Source: a virus
Virus record (IMG/VR): IMGVR_UViG_3300045995_000309
Coordinates: 1 to 40,458 of that record
Reading direction: 5' to 3' (one strand)
Length of the DNA stretch: 40,458 bases
The notes beneath the pieces were generated by a model. That model had not been told where the DNA came from. It saw nothing but the letters and a program-made list of their open reading frames with translations, and searched no databases. The translations under genes and the position numbers were made by a program. Below, piece after piece: positions 29,681-37,987 of this stretch (positions within the stretch are counted from its first letter, which is position 1; every line of letters begins with the position of its first letter).

Positions 29681-30547
29681 TTATTGGCTCTTGCCTCGTA
29701 AGCCTTCCATAATTATCTGCGTGAGAGGCTTTTTGTGTATTTCCGTATAGCTGATTTCCTTATCTTCGCCGCCTACGGGCATTCTTCCGGCGGAAACCGG
29801 GGCGTCGGCACCGGCAACCTGTTGTACGGGTTCCTCTATATCCTCATCCTCCGGGAGGTGCTCATAGAATATCTCTTTTATGGAGTAGATAGGGAGTTCC
29901 CCTGTCTTTACCCGCTCTTGGTTTACCTCGAGCATTATCTCTAGGAGTTCCCGCTCGGCCGCGACACCCGGGTCATCGGGATTGTTGGGATTCTTCACGG
30001 AGGGTATTTTCCCTGCGGTGCGTAAGTCGTTCAATTGTCCGGCGGTATACTTATTAAAGTTATCAATCTGTGCTTTATTGTAATCTTCCTGGGCTTTTGT
30101 TTGTTCCTGTGATTTTGCCGTATCCGCCGCGGATTTACGCTCGGAGAGGATTCTGTTTTTCTCCATAGCCCAATCCGCTATCTCTTCGTAATCCTTCGGC
30201 GTGCGGCCCTCTTTTTGCCAGGGACTCATCAGGGGCTCTTCTTTCGCCGCTTCTTGGGGAGGTGCTTTCTTCATGGCATCTTCCATGATTTTCTTGGCGG
30301 TATCCTCAGAAATCTGGGTAAACTTGTCGCCGAGCTTCTTCTCGAGGTCTGCGGCAAACTGTGTGGGGTCAAACTCTATCTCTTCCTCGACTTCTTCTTC
30401 GGGTACTTCTACTTCATTCCCCTCTGCATCTGAGGATGCTTCTATGGTTTCATCATCGGGCTTCTCTTCTTCTGAAGCTTCCCCGATAATCTGGTCAAGC
30501 GGGGTTTCCTGTATTTCCTGATAATCTACCTGTTTTTTGCGTGCCAT
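29681..30547 (-). CDS. Capsid scaffold protein with duplicated terminal motif
   Basis: This 288-aa, very acidic and helical protein directly precedes the capsid gene, the standard position of a scaffold. Residues 9-24 and 267-282 share one motif: Y, E-I, P-L and Q-I-I at the same spacing. Scaffolds bind the capsid through a short helix at one end, so two copies could bridge subunits. An AGGAGG site precedes ATG 30547. Confidence 0.7.
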   Translation of the reverse strand: MARKKQVDYQEIQETPLDQIIGEASEEEKPDDETIEASSDAEGNEVEVPEEEVEEEIEFDPTQFAADLEKKLGDKFTQISEDTAKKIMEDAMKKAPPQEAAKEEPLMSPWQKEGRTPKDYEEIADWAMEKNRILSERKSAADTAKSQEQTKAQEDYNKAQIDNFNKYTAGQLNDLRTAGKIPSVKNPNNPDDPGVAAERELLEIMLEVNQERVKTGELPIYSIKEIFYEHLPEDEDIEEPVQQVAGADAPVSAGRMPVGGEDKEISYTEIHKKPLTQIIMEGLRGKSQ

Positions 30548-30572
30548 AGGGTAAATCCTCCTGTATCTATAC

Positions 30573-30581
30573 AGTATAGCA
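30573..30581 (-). promoter_or_regulatory. Extended -10 of scaffold gene
   Basis: TGC + TATACT on the minus strand lies 25 bp before ATG 30547. The gap contains an AGGAGG site, so a short-leader mRNA is expected. Confidence 0.5.
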
Positions 30582-30590
30582 AATCAAATG

Positions 30591-31124
30591 TTATTTCGAG
30601 GGATAGTAGTAATTCCGGCCGTATTTGAGTTTACGCTTCGGCCCTTCTTCACCCAAGGATTGCACATGTTTGCAGGTATTCCGATAGGTGAATGAGGGGC
30701 AGGAACAGTGCATATTCCCTTTTTCTCCCCATACGCGATATTCCTTGCCGGGTGTTGATTCACTGGGGATTTTGCGCTCTATGGCGTTTTCACCTTGGGA
30801 GTATTCATTCTTTGCCGCGGTATCGCTTTTATGTTCCTGTTTTGCCCAGCTCTGCCAGTATGCGGCGCTGTGATGACCTGCCGGGGGAGTACCACCACGG
30901 CCTTCTCCTTTATGTTCATCCCGCCATATTTGTTTATCTCTTTCAGAATAAGAATCAGGGGGGCCATTTTGCCCTTCCAGTTTTTTCCGCTCTTCATCCG
31001 CGTGTTTCCCGAAGTTTTTGAGTTCCCGGAACGCGTTTCGTCGCTGAGATTTGCGTGCGGCCCGTTCCCCTTCTTGCCGCATCATGTCTGCGGGTTGCAT
31101 GTGTTTTCCGAGTTTGAACTGCAT
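30591..31124 (-). CDS. Basic protein with C-terminal SWIM zinc finger
   Basis: The N-terminal 120 residues are Lys/Arg/Glu-rich and helical or disordered. The C-terminus holds a SWIM domain with C140-x-C142 ... C151-x-H153, preceded by T-P-G-K-E-Y-R-V. The same P-G-K-x-Y-x-V ... C-S-C-P ... T-C-K-H layout forms the 62-aa protein at 5454, so the two are paralogues. Position between portal and scaffold suggests a head-assembly or packaged DNA-binding protein. Confidence 0.7.
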   Translation of the reverse strand: MQFKLGKHMQPADMMRQEGERAARKSQRRNAFRELKNFGKHADEERKKLEGQNGPPDSYSERDKQIWRDEHKGEGRGGTPPAGHHSAAYWQSWAKQEHKSDTAAKNEYSQGENAIERKIPSESTPGKEYRVWGEKGNMHCSCPSFTYRNTCKHVQSLGEEGPKRKLKYGRNYYYPSK

Positions 31125-31125
31125 A

Positions 31126-31374
31126 TTATTCTCTTTCGTGCGGGTATTTTATATCGTGTTTTCCACCGCGGTCTGCTGACTCATTCGGCCCCGCATTGGT
31201 TCTCGTATTTACCACGGGTTCATTGAGTGCTACTCCGCAGTGTTCACACTTCCCATCGACATAGTGATGTGCGCCGCCGGAGCCTTTACCCATACATCCT
31301 TTGCCCATTTTGCCGCCACCGAATCCTAATCGCTTTGCTTTTATATCTTTTTCTCTGCCACCGAGTTTGAACAT
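31126..31374 (-). CDS. Small basic zinc-motif protein
   Basis: The 82-aa protein has a Gly/Lys-rich start and a H-H-Y-V-D-G-K-C-E-H-C-G motif (about residues 36-47) that recurs in the next gene upstream (H-S-F-K-D-G-K-C-V-H-C-G), so the two share a zinc knuckle. AAGGAGGA precedes ATG 31374. Probably nucleic-acid binding. Confidence 0.6.
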   Translation of the reverse strand: MFKLGGREKDIKAKRLGFGGGKMGKGCMGKGSGGAHHYVDGKCEHCGVALNEPVVNTRTNAGPNESADRGGKHDIKYPHERE

Positions 31375-31397
31375 AGTTCCTCCTTAATTTTTTATAA

Positions 31398-32636
31398 TTA
31401 CTCTTCCGTATAGCTGTCGAACCATTTGCCTTCTTTTCGTGTTGTAGGGTCGTTTGTATGCTTTTGCGCTTGTTCGAGGGTTAATCCTGTATTGATGACT
31501 CTTCTTCGACTCCGTGAGCCTGGTGCATAAAATCGGACAATAGAATAGCGTTTATTTTGTTCGCGCATTTTTGCTCGCATTTCATCTCCACTATCGCTTC
31601 CTCTTCCCTCTCCCATGCCTTTGCATCCACAATGTACGCATTTGCCGTCTTTGAAAGAATGGTCGCCGCCGGAACCCATTGCCCAGCATTGGCCTTTGCC
31701 TCCACCTTTTCCGCTGGTTGCATACCGGTCATGTTTTCGCATACGGCCGCCGGAGATAATAGGGTGCATCTTATTCATGGTGACACCACTTCCTATTTTC
31801 TTGTAGGTCATGTTGGACATATCGGAGCCACCACGGCCCTCACTACGAGCAAACTCCCAATCAGTTCCTCTGTGACGTATACCCGAACTTGCGTGACGTT
31901 TATTTGCGAACCAGATTTCCCTTTTTCCTGTTTTTTTATCTCTAAAGATTCGCCCACCATCTGCTGTTTTACCCAAATCTTCCATTCCCGACTCTTTTAA
32001 TGTTTCACGATATGGGCCACCAGGAAACACTGGCCCCGCTCCTCTTCCTTTATTCCTTTTTTCTGCCTGTTCATCGGCATAGCGGTCGTAGTCGGCATTC
32101 TCATTAAACTCTGCCTCTTCTTTTGCGGAGTCTTTGGAATAGCCGGGGGGAGGATATTTATATTTGCTTTCCCATTTAGTAGTTTTTTTTGCTATGGCTT
32201 CCCGATGTTCTTTTGTCCAATGGCTGAAGGTCACGGGGCGTTTCATGGCTTTCTTAAACTCTTCTGGATTGGACATTTTTCCTGAGCCCTTACCTGCTCC
32301 AAAGCTGGGCTCCTCTTTTGCGAAGCCTTTATTCCACAATCGTTTCTTTGGTTTACCTCCGCCTTTTCCCTTCTCATCTGCCGGTTTCTTGCCTTTTGCT
32401 TTTATCTTTTCATGGTCGATTGCAATTTTCTTGGCTGACGCTTTGGAGAACTCCGGGTGCTCTTTGTGCTCTTCCTCCACACTCTTATCAAATACTTTAT
32501 CTTCACCGATATCCTTTTTATGTGTGGCGATAGCGGCCTCTTCTTTGTGAGCCATAGCGGGGCCCTCTACCTTTTTGGTATGCTTGTTAAACATTCTCCA
32601 TTTACCGTTGATTCTGCGAAGTACTAAGTGGCTCAT
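31398..32636 (-). CDS. Very basic zinc-motif head protein
   Basis: ATG 32636 (M-S-H-L-V-L-R-R) is chosen over an in-frame ATG 21 bp upstream because a TGT + TATAAT box lies exactly 6 bp before it. The 412-aa chain is Lys/Gly-rich and largely disordered, with the D-G-K-C-V-H-C-G zinc motif near residue 335. The C-terminus (Y-S-I-V-R-F-Y ... L-T-L-E-Q-A-Q ... W-F-D-S-Y) is a small domain seen as a stand-alone protein in many phages. Next to the portal it may be a packaged DNA-condensing protein. Confidence 0.65.
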   Translation of the reverse strand: MSHLVLRRINGKWRMFNKHTKKVEGPAMAHKEEAAIATHKKDIGEDKVFDKSVEEEHKEHPEFSKASAKKIAIDHEKIKAKGKKPADEKGKGGGKPKKRLWNKGFAKEEPSFGAGKGSGKMSNPEEFKKAMKRPVTFSHWTKEHREAIAKKTTKWESKYKYPPPGYSKDSAKEEAEFNENADYDRYADEQAEKRNKGRGAGPVFPGGPYRETLKESGMEDLGKTADGGRIFRDKKTGKREIWFANKRHASSGIRHRGTDWEFARSEGRGGSDMSNMTYKKIGSGVTMNKMHPIISGGRMRKHDRYATSGKGGGKGQCWAMGSGGDHSFKDGKCVHCGCKGMGEGRGSDSGDEMRAKMREQNKRYSIVRFYAPGSRSRRRVINTGLTLEQAQKHTNDPTTRKEGKWFDSYTEE

Positions 32637-32642
32637 ATTCCA

Positions 32643-32651
32643 ATTATAACA
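32643..32651 (-). promoter_or_regulatory. Leaderless extended -10
   Basis: TGT + TATAAT on the minus strand lies 6 bp before ATG 32636 and overlaps the portal stop codon. Confidence 0.65.
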
Positions 32652-34674
32652 TGCCATTTGCAGGACTCGCCGCGACTCCTGTCGGCGGCTGTGTTGCGAC
32701 TTGTGCGGTATTTGTTGGTGTTGGCCCTGCGGGAGGGGGAGTAGGAGCGCCGATTTGTGCGGCGCCCTGTGGTTCCATACCGGCCGGTGGCGTTTCGGCG
32801 TTAATGACGGTCTGTGCCATGTCCTCTATTGTCTGGTGATTTACATAGGTCATCAGATACCCGGCGGGGTCTTGCATGAACATCATGAGTTTCTCAGCTC
32901 TGCCCTCGGGGTCGGATAAGTCCATATCTTCAAAGAACGTGAGCGGGTCTATCATTTTCATCTTTGCCATTTGCATGGCATTATTTTGGCTCTGTATCTT
33001 ATCAGTGCCGGAGGCTTTGATATTTACCTCCATGCCCTCTTCAATCATGTTACTCGTCAGTTTAATGAATGTGATAGAGCCCTTAGCGCCAAGTAATTTC
33101 CGCATGTGCTCATCGGTGTAGCGCAGCTTTATAAACTGCATGATGTTGTCAGCCATCCACTCGGCGGCCGCGTTTATTGTATCTTCGGTGAGGTCATCCA
33201 CGCGGGTGTAGTTTGCTTCCCGGGCAATTTGATTTGAGGTTGCGACGTTCGTTTGCAGTTGTCCATTAAGATTAGTCGCACCCGCCACCGAAAACATGCG
33301 CTCTCTCGTATTTTTGAGTTCTGCAAACTCCTGCTGGGTAGGTTCGATAGGGGGGATATATCCATGTACTTTATTAACATCCCCATCCACAAGCAGGTCT
33401 TGGTCGGGGTTGTTGAGGTCCATGCGCTCGATGTCTTTGCCCTGAAGTCCTGAGTCTTTAGAGAATGTATGCTTGCCGCGGTCTTTGAGTTTTTCTATGA
33501 CTCTCTTGCCGATAGCGTCCATGTTCTCCTGGTTGTAGATGTTCTGCTCGATACGTGAGGTTTCATCGTAAGCCACCTTACCCCATTGGTCGTACCCTAA
33601 GAAGTAGAATGGTTTGCGGGGCGCATCAAAGTAGTTCCGGTATGTTTTCTCTTTCTTGAAGTTATCCGGGATTATTCCTACTATCGCTGCTTGCGATAAC
33701 TCTTCGGGGGTCGCCTCGCGGCGGGTAGACTTATCACCGGGCACCTCGTAGGTAAAATACTTTTCCTGGCCCTCATAATCAAAATTAGGGTTACGCATCT
33801 TCTTGAGAATGACATCCCCATACTTCCACATCACGCCCTCCACGCGCTCATAAAGGTTATTCTCCTTATCATCAGCCTTTTTCACGTACCACGTAAACCA
33901 CACCTCGGCGATTTTGATTGTACTGGCCATCGCTTTCCAGTTGTTACCGTCTTTCACATTCACGCCGCTCTTGGTGAGTTCCTTGAATAGCTTTTCTTTT
34001 GCCTCCGGGAATCGCATCACACAGTCCTGCACGGTGAGTTTCATGTATTGGCACACAAAATCCATATCGTCGGCGTTCTTGGTAGGGCACTGCTCATCAA
34101 CCACAATGTTCTCCGGGTGTACGATTTCAAACTCGTAGTCCCCGTACTCTCCCGACTCGGGATTCCACCGCACTTTCACAATACCGGTGAAGTATACGGG
34201 GAGGTGTTTGAAGCCGAGGGATAATATCTGCCGGTTCTCTCTCTTTTTCAGGTCGGTGTTTACAATAAGGGAGAGGTTCTTGGCAGTTTCCTGCGCCTCC
34301 TGGGTATTGTTGCCGGGGGTTATAATCATTTCCGGCAAGCGGGAAAGCGCTATTGGTTTTATGGAGGATTCTATCTCATAGAGGGCGTTATCCTGATACT
34401 TCGCTTCGTAGGGACGATATCTATTTGCTTTCTCATTCTGGGATATCTGACGGCCGAACAGATACCGCTCGTTCTTCTCCCGGCGCATGGTGAGCTCATA
34501 ACGGTCCTCAAAAAACTTCTTTGCGTCCGCAATGCGTTTATCAAACACTTCCCGGAGTTCCTTATCTTCTATAGCAAGCGAGAGCGGGTCAGCCTCCTGC
34601 ACCACGCCATCACGGGGTTGCACGGGGTTATCGACAGAAACTTCTTTAAGGAGGTTAAAGGGATTTTGCAACAT
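32644..34674 (-). CDS. Portal protein, P22-like
   Basis: The 676-aa size, the helical N-terminus, and segments such as R-R-E-K-N-E-R-Y-L-F-G (about residues 64-74) and the long stem region match the large portals of podoviruses. It forms the dodecameric DNA gate of the head. The C-terminal 60 residues are Pro/Ala/Thr-rich and probably disordered. The terminase is upstream and the scaffold and capsid downstream, the classic order. The -10 box is 11 bp before ATG 34674. Confidence 0.85.
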   Translation of the reverse strand: MLQNPFNLLKEVSVDNPVQPRDGVVQEADPLSLAIEDKELREVFDKRIADAKKFFEDRYELTMRREKNERYLFGRQISQNEKANRYRPYEAKYQDNALYEIESSIKPIALSRLPEMIITPGNNTQEAQETAKNLSLIVNTDLKKRENRQILSLGFKHLPVYFTGIVKVRWNPESGEYGDYEFEIVHPENIVVDEQCPTKNADDMDFVCQYMKLTVQDCVMRFPEAKEKLFKELTKSGVNVKDGNNWKAMASTIKIAEVWFTWYVKKADDKENNLYERVEGVMWKYGDVILKKMRNPNFDYEGQEKYFTYEVPGDKSTRREATPEELSQAAIVGIIPDNFKKEKTYRNYFDAPRKPFYFLGYDQWGKVAYDETSRIEQNIYNQENMDAIGKRVIEKLKDRGKHTFSKDSGLQGKDIERMDLNNPDQDLLVDGDVNKVHGYIPPIEPTQQEFAELKNTRERMFSVAGATNLNGQLQTNVATSNQIAREANYTRVDDLTEDTINAAAEWMADNIMQFIKLRYTDEHMRKLLGAKGSITFIKLTSNMIEEGMEVNIKASGTDKIQSQNNAMQMAKMKMIDPLTFFEDMDLSDPEGRAEKLMMFMQDPAGYLMTYVNHQTIEDMAQTVINAETPPAGMEPQGAAQIGAPTPPPAGPTPTNTAQVATQPPTGVAASPANGML

Positions 34675-34685
34675 ACGGTACTTTT

Positions 34686-34694
34686 ATTATACCA
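34686..34694 (-). promoter_or_regulatory. Extended -10 of portal gene
   Basis: TGG + TATAAT on the minus strand lies 11 bp before ATG 34674, predicting a 5' end of only about 4 nt. Confidence 0.55.
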
Positions 34695-34703
34695 CCAGCG
34701 TTT

Positions 34704-34946
34704 CTACACAATATCTACGATTTCCAAGGTATTCCCGCATCTATGGCACCGCAGGATTATAGGAAGTGCATGAGGTGTGCTTCCGGGGGTGATAGTAATT
34801 ACTTGTCCTATGTACTGGAATAGGGGATTCTGACAGTTAAAGCAGAAAAAGATTCGTACTTTTTTTATATCTTCGTCTTTTGGCGGACTAATTATTACTG
34901 AAGTTAGTTTGATATCTTTTGCTTTGTCTAATATGGTTACATCCAT
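34704..34946 (-). CDS. Zinc-ribbon protein, 80 aa
   Basis: Four cysteines in C-F-N-C (about residue 35) and C-H-R-C-G (about 67-71), on beta-rich flanks, form a zinc ribbon. It lies between terminase and portal genes, separated from the terminase by an HNH gene. Leaderless expression is predicted. Function unknown. Confidence 0.6.
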   Translation of the reverse strand: MDVTILDKAKDIKLTSVIISPPKDEDIKKVRIFFCFNCQNPLFQYIGQVITITPGSTPHALPIILRCHRCGNTLEIVDIV

Positions 34947-34952
34947 TATTCA

Positions 34953-34961
34953 AGTATACCA
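34953..34961 (-). promoter_or_regulatory. Leaderless extended -10
   Basis: TGG + TATACT on the minus strand lies 6 bp before ATG 34946. Confidence 0.6.
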
Positions 34962-34963
34962 AA

Positions 34964-35431
34964 CTATATGTTATTCAACGTGGCGTATGCTCCGTATTTT
35001 TGTTTCGCCGCGATATCTCTCGCTCGCGCAGCTTCTATTTTAGTAGCGAAGTTGCCAATAGGTATACATTTACCATGAGAGAATGTCCCTGCGCGCCATG
35101 GATGGGATTTGTTATTTGGTATATGCCAAACTCCGATATAGCCCGATGTATTGTCTACTCTTAACTTCATGTGCTGTTGATTATTCTTACGTGTACAAAT
35201 CCGCATATTTTTTTTCCGATTGTCAAGGGTATTATGATTGATGTGGTCTACTATCTTATTTGGGGGACAATTCATTATCACGCGGTGCATATAGATACAT
35301 TCTTTATGTGGCATTCTCATCGCATAACCTGTTTGGGCATTAACAAAGCTCCATTTGTGTTTTGACAATTCTAAATAGTCATCGTCATCAACAATTGCTC
35401 GCTTGTGACGCGTCAGAGGTATGTATTTCAT
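34964..35431 (-). CDS. HNH endonuclease with AP2 DNA-binding domain
   Basis: Residues about 47-87 form the HNH core (H-R-V-I-M, V-D-H-I-N-H-N-T-L-D-N-R). Residues about 95-153 form an AP2 domain (S-G-Y-I-G-V-W ... W-R-A ... I-G-N-F ... A-A-R-A-R-D). This HNH-AP2 pairing is typical of phage homing nucleases. It lies just downstream of the large terminase gene and has its own TGG + TATAAA box 6 bp before ATG 35431. Confidence 0.9.
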   Translation of the reverse strand: MKYIPLTRHKRAIVDDDDYLELSKHKWSFVNAQTGYAMRMPHKECIYMHRVIMNCPPNKIVDHINHNTLDNRKKNMRICTRKNNQQHMKLRVDNTSGYIGVWHIPNNKSHPWRAGTFSHGKCIPIGNFATKIEAARARDIAAKQKYGAYATLNNI

Positions 35432-35437
35432 GATATG

Positions 35438-35446
35438 TTTATACCA
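35438..35446 (-). promoter_or_regulatory. Leaderless extended -10 of HNH-AP2 gene
   Basis: TGG + TATAAA on the minus strand lies 6 bp before ATG 35431. Confidence 0.55.
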
Positions 35447-35462
35447 TACCTTTATTATTATA

Positions 35463-36899
35463 TCAAGGTTTATAATATGGTTTCCCTTTCATTTCCCCGA
35501 ACTTCGCGGGGTCTAGCGATATATAATCACCTTTGTCATTGACGATTTGGTATTTCGGTATCATGATGTTGCGGCTTCTGTTGGTTACCGCGCCGCTTTT
35601 TGCATCTACCCATTTGACCATTGCCGTGAGATACCGGAGGGCGTCATACCAGTGGTCATCCTGCCAGTCGGCCGCGACATCCTCAGTGTTGTGTTCGTCA
35701 TACATCGCCTCAGGAATAGTTTTGATAAGATTTCTACAATTATCGGCAACAATCATATAGGGCTCCCCATCGGGGGCAAGCGATAGCCAGTTGTGGATAG
35801 TTGTGATGCCGTTTAGTCGGTTGTTGGTGGATTTTGATATATACAGACCCTCCCGCTTGAACTGGTCGGCGATAGAGAAACTGGTGTCTTGAAGTCTATT
35901 GAACATTGCCGGGTCGCCGTAGATTTTGGCTTTGGCTACATCAGAATGTGTGTGATACACATTGGCCCATTGCCGTGGGGTCATCTCTGAGCCGTCTATT
36001 TCTTTATAGATATAGAGTTTATTGAAAGTAAGCCCTTCCAGTTTTTGCGGCTTAAATACGCCGAGGAGCAGAACCGTTGGAGCATTGTATCCCCAATCCA
36101 TACCTCCAACGAGAGTAAGTCCCTCCTTGGGGATAAAGGGGTTGCAGACGTGGATAACTCGGTTAAACTCGGTGAATACCTGCCCCTCAAAGATATCCCA
36201 TGAGCCGTAGAGATAGGCTTTCTTTTTGTTTTCCGGGAGGCTTTCAAGTTGTTTAATGTAGGTTTCCGAAACATACTTATTATCATACACATTTGCATGG
36301 ACATAATAAAATCTATCCCGCTCCGGGTCGTTATTTATCCTATCCACAAACAGTTTTCTCACCCACCCATGACCTATGCCGCCCGGGTTGCTCACACCCA
36401 AAAACTTTACATCTTCTATACCGGGATATCGCATACGATTGCGTAAATCCTGAAACGTCTGCTCATTGTTTCGAGTCAGTTCGTCTACAAAAATTGCCGC
36501 AAACTCAGTAGACATATACTTTGCGGGGTCATCGAGGTTGCGAAGGAGGATAATGCCGCCGCCCCACTTGTCTTTGAGCTTAAAAGATAATCCACTTATT
36601 GCATCATCCCGTAAATCTCCGAGCCACGGAGGAAACTCGCGCTTCATACGACTGATTTGTCGGTCTTTGAGCGTGGGATAGTCCTCTGAGAATAAGCCTA
36701 TTGGTACCCCAAAGATTTTATGTTTTCCCCAATAATACATTGCAAGGCCCACCGCGGCCCACCGAAGAAGGTAGCTTTTCCCACCCGCCATAGAACCACC
36801 CCATAGTAAATACTTAGTCTTAGGGTCAAGAAGTGTATGCCATGCTAACTCTTGTTTCTTTTGAAAATGGGCAATTTGTGAAAGGTTTGGGTCATCCAT
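35463..36899 (-). CDS. terL: Terminase large subunit
   Basis: ATG 36899 (M-D-D-P-N-L) is preferred over an upstream in-frame start. The ATPase half has Walker A G-S-M-A-G-G-K-S (about residues 35-42) and Walker B I-F-V-D-E (D139, E140). The nuclease half has G-G-M-D-W-G (D268), I-Y-G-D-P and D-D-H-W-Y-D-A. It pumps DNA into the head and cuts concatemers. A TATAAA box lies 7 bp before the start, without TGn. HNH genes lie directly on both sides. Confidence 0.95.
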   Translation of the reverse strand: MDDPNLSQIAHFQKKQELAWHTLLDPKTKYLLWGGSMAGGKSYLLRWAAVGLAMYYWGKHKIFGVPIGLFSEDYPTLKDRQISRMKREFPPWLGDLRDDAISGLSFKLKDKWGGGIILLRNLDDPAKYMSTEFAAIFVDELTRNNEQTFQDLRNRMRYPGIEDVKFLGVSNPGGIGHGWVRKLFVDRINNDPERDRFYYVHANVYDNKYVSETYIKQLESLPENKKKAYLYGSWDIFEGQVFTEFNRVIHVCNPFIPKEGLTLVGGMDWGYNAPTVLLLGVFKPQKLEGLTFNKLYIYKEIDGSEMTPRQWANVYHTHSDVAKAKIYGDPAMFNRLQDTSFSIADQFKREGLYISKSTNNRLNGITTIHNWLSLAPDGEPYMIVADNCRNLIKTIPEAMYDEHNTEDVAADWQDDHWYDALRYLTAMVKWVDAKSGAVTNRSRNIMIPKYQIVNDKGDYISLDPAKFGEMKGKPYYKP

Positions 36900-37326
36900 G
36901 AATATGTTTATAGGTACCAATCCTATGTTCTAATTTTACATGTTCGCTTTTATTTTTAATTAACCTCAAGTTTTCAGGTGCATTATTCCATCCATTGCCG
37001 TCAATATGGTGCACTTCTTCTTCTGGTGTTAAATAACGACCTAGTTTTTGTTCCATGACATAACGATGTTCCCGATAATAACCACGTTTAGCATAAGGAT
37101 GAGTAGGCATACGCAATTCTTTATATTTTCCTCCACGACCACAATATCTCCACCCTTTCCATCGGGGATGCGCTGGGCCGGCGCGGAATGAGGTTGAATT
37201 AACTTTACTGATATGTCCAGTCTTAAATAAAGTTATGGGGTCAGAGCATTTTTTGGAACAATACTTTTTGTCCCAAGAAAGATAGGTTCTAAAGGATTTT
37301 CCACAGACAATACAATTATTTGTCAC
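36892..37326 (-). CDS. HNH endonuclease between terminase genes
   Basis: The start is GTG 37326. An N-terminal C-I-V-C ... C-S-K-K-C zinc ribbon is followed by an HNH_3-type core (R-E-H-R-Y-V-M-E, V-H-H-I-D-G-N-G-W-N-N-A-P-E-N-L). It separates the small and large terminase genes and overlaps the latter by 8 bp. TGA + TATCAT lies 6 bp before the GTG, the same geometry as ATG-started genes. Confidence 0.9.
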   Translation of the reverse strand: MTNNCIVCGKSFRTYLSWDKKYCSKKCSDPITLFKTGHISKVNSTSFRAGPAHPRWKGWRYCGRGGKYKELRMPTHPYAKRGYYREHRYVMEQKLGRYLTPEEEVHHIDGNGWNNAPENLRLIKNKSEHVKLEHRIGTYKHIHG

Positions 37327-37332
37327 CAGCCA

Positions 37333-37341
37333 ATGATATCA
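37333..37341 (-). promoter_or_regulatory. Leaderless extended -10 of HNH gene (GTG start)
   Basis: TGA + TATCAT on the minus strand lies 6 bp before GTG 37326. It overlaps the 3' end of the terminase small-subunit gene. Confidence 0.55.
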
Positions 37342-37662
37342 CTTCTTTTGTTCGGTATCTATAATCACATTCTCCGGCTCGCCGACCATTTCCCGATGTT
37401 CAACAGACATGAGTGGTTTTCCCTCTAGCCGGTCGAGTACCTCCCGGATTGCGGCAATATCTTTTTTGGCTGCCATATCCAGAAGCGTTACCATGAGGGC
37501 GCGTTTGCGCGCGGGGTCCTCCTCCAGTATTTGTCGCATAAGGTCGGTGAGCGTATGCCCCTTGGGAGGGCGACCCAAAGGGTTACCAGACTGTCCGGGC
37601 TTCCATGCTGTGATAGGTATGTGTTTTACAGGAGGGGTTACGCCGTTGCTTTCGTCTGCCAT
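37339..37662 (-). CDS. Putative terminase small subunit (DUF5681-like)
   Basis: The 107-aa protein has W-K-P-G-Q-S-G-N-P-L-G-R-P-P-K-G (about residues 20-35), the DUF5681 signature often found just before large terminase genes, followed by a helical region. The G-R-P segment is AT-hook-like and binds DNA. GGAGGA precedes ATG 37662. The order small subunit, HNH, large subunit is consistent. Confidence 0.7.
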   Translation of the reverse strand: MADESNGVTPPVKHIPITAWKPGQSGNPLGRPPKGHTLTDLMRQILEEDPARKRALMVTLLDMAAKKDIAAIREVLDRLEGKPLMSVEHREMVGEPENVIIDTEQKK

Positions 37663-37832
37663 GAATCCTCCGTTTTAGCCTCAATTTGTATGTTCATAAG
37701 CGTTTGTTGGGGGACAGCCATCAACTGTATGACATTGGGCTGTTCCTGTTCTCCGACATAAAATATAATTTTATATCCTCCATCCATCTGCGGGCCTTGA
37801 ATTATTACTTTGTCAGCAATCAATTTTATCAT
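37638..37832 (-). CDS. Small beta-rich protein, 64 aa
   Basis: The alternating hydrophobic pattern (I-I-F-Y-V-G) suggests beta strands. AAAGGAAA precedes ATG 37832, which overlaps the upstream stop (ATGA), and its 3' end overlaps the terminase small-subunit gene by 25 bp. Function unknown. Confidence 0.55.
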   Translation of the reverse strand: MIKLIADKVIIQGPQMDGGYKIIFYVGEQEQPNVIQLMAVPQQTLMNIQIEAKTEDSWQTKATA

Positions 37833-37987
37833 TTTCCTTTGAGTAGCACTTGTCCCTCTTTAGTGCTAAGTTCCTGCAGGAAGTATATCTTCTCTGTTGC
37901 ATTGCACTTCTTGTACATTCTAATAATAGCATTTGGATTCTTTGCATGGTCGCGGGCCCATTTCTTTAGTCGGTCGAGGGTGCTCAC
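37829..37987 (-). CDS. Small basic helical protein, 52 aa
   Basis: A frame from GTG 37987 encodes a basic helical peptide (L-D-R-L-K-K-W-A-R-D-H ... Y-F-L-Q-E-L). It is coupled at both ends: GTGA with the gene before (37984-37987) and ATGA with the gene after (37829-37832). Function unknown. Confidence 0.55.
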   Translation of the reverse strand: MSTLDRLKKWARDHAKNPNAIIRMYKKCNATEKIYFLQELSTKEGQVLLKGK

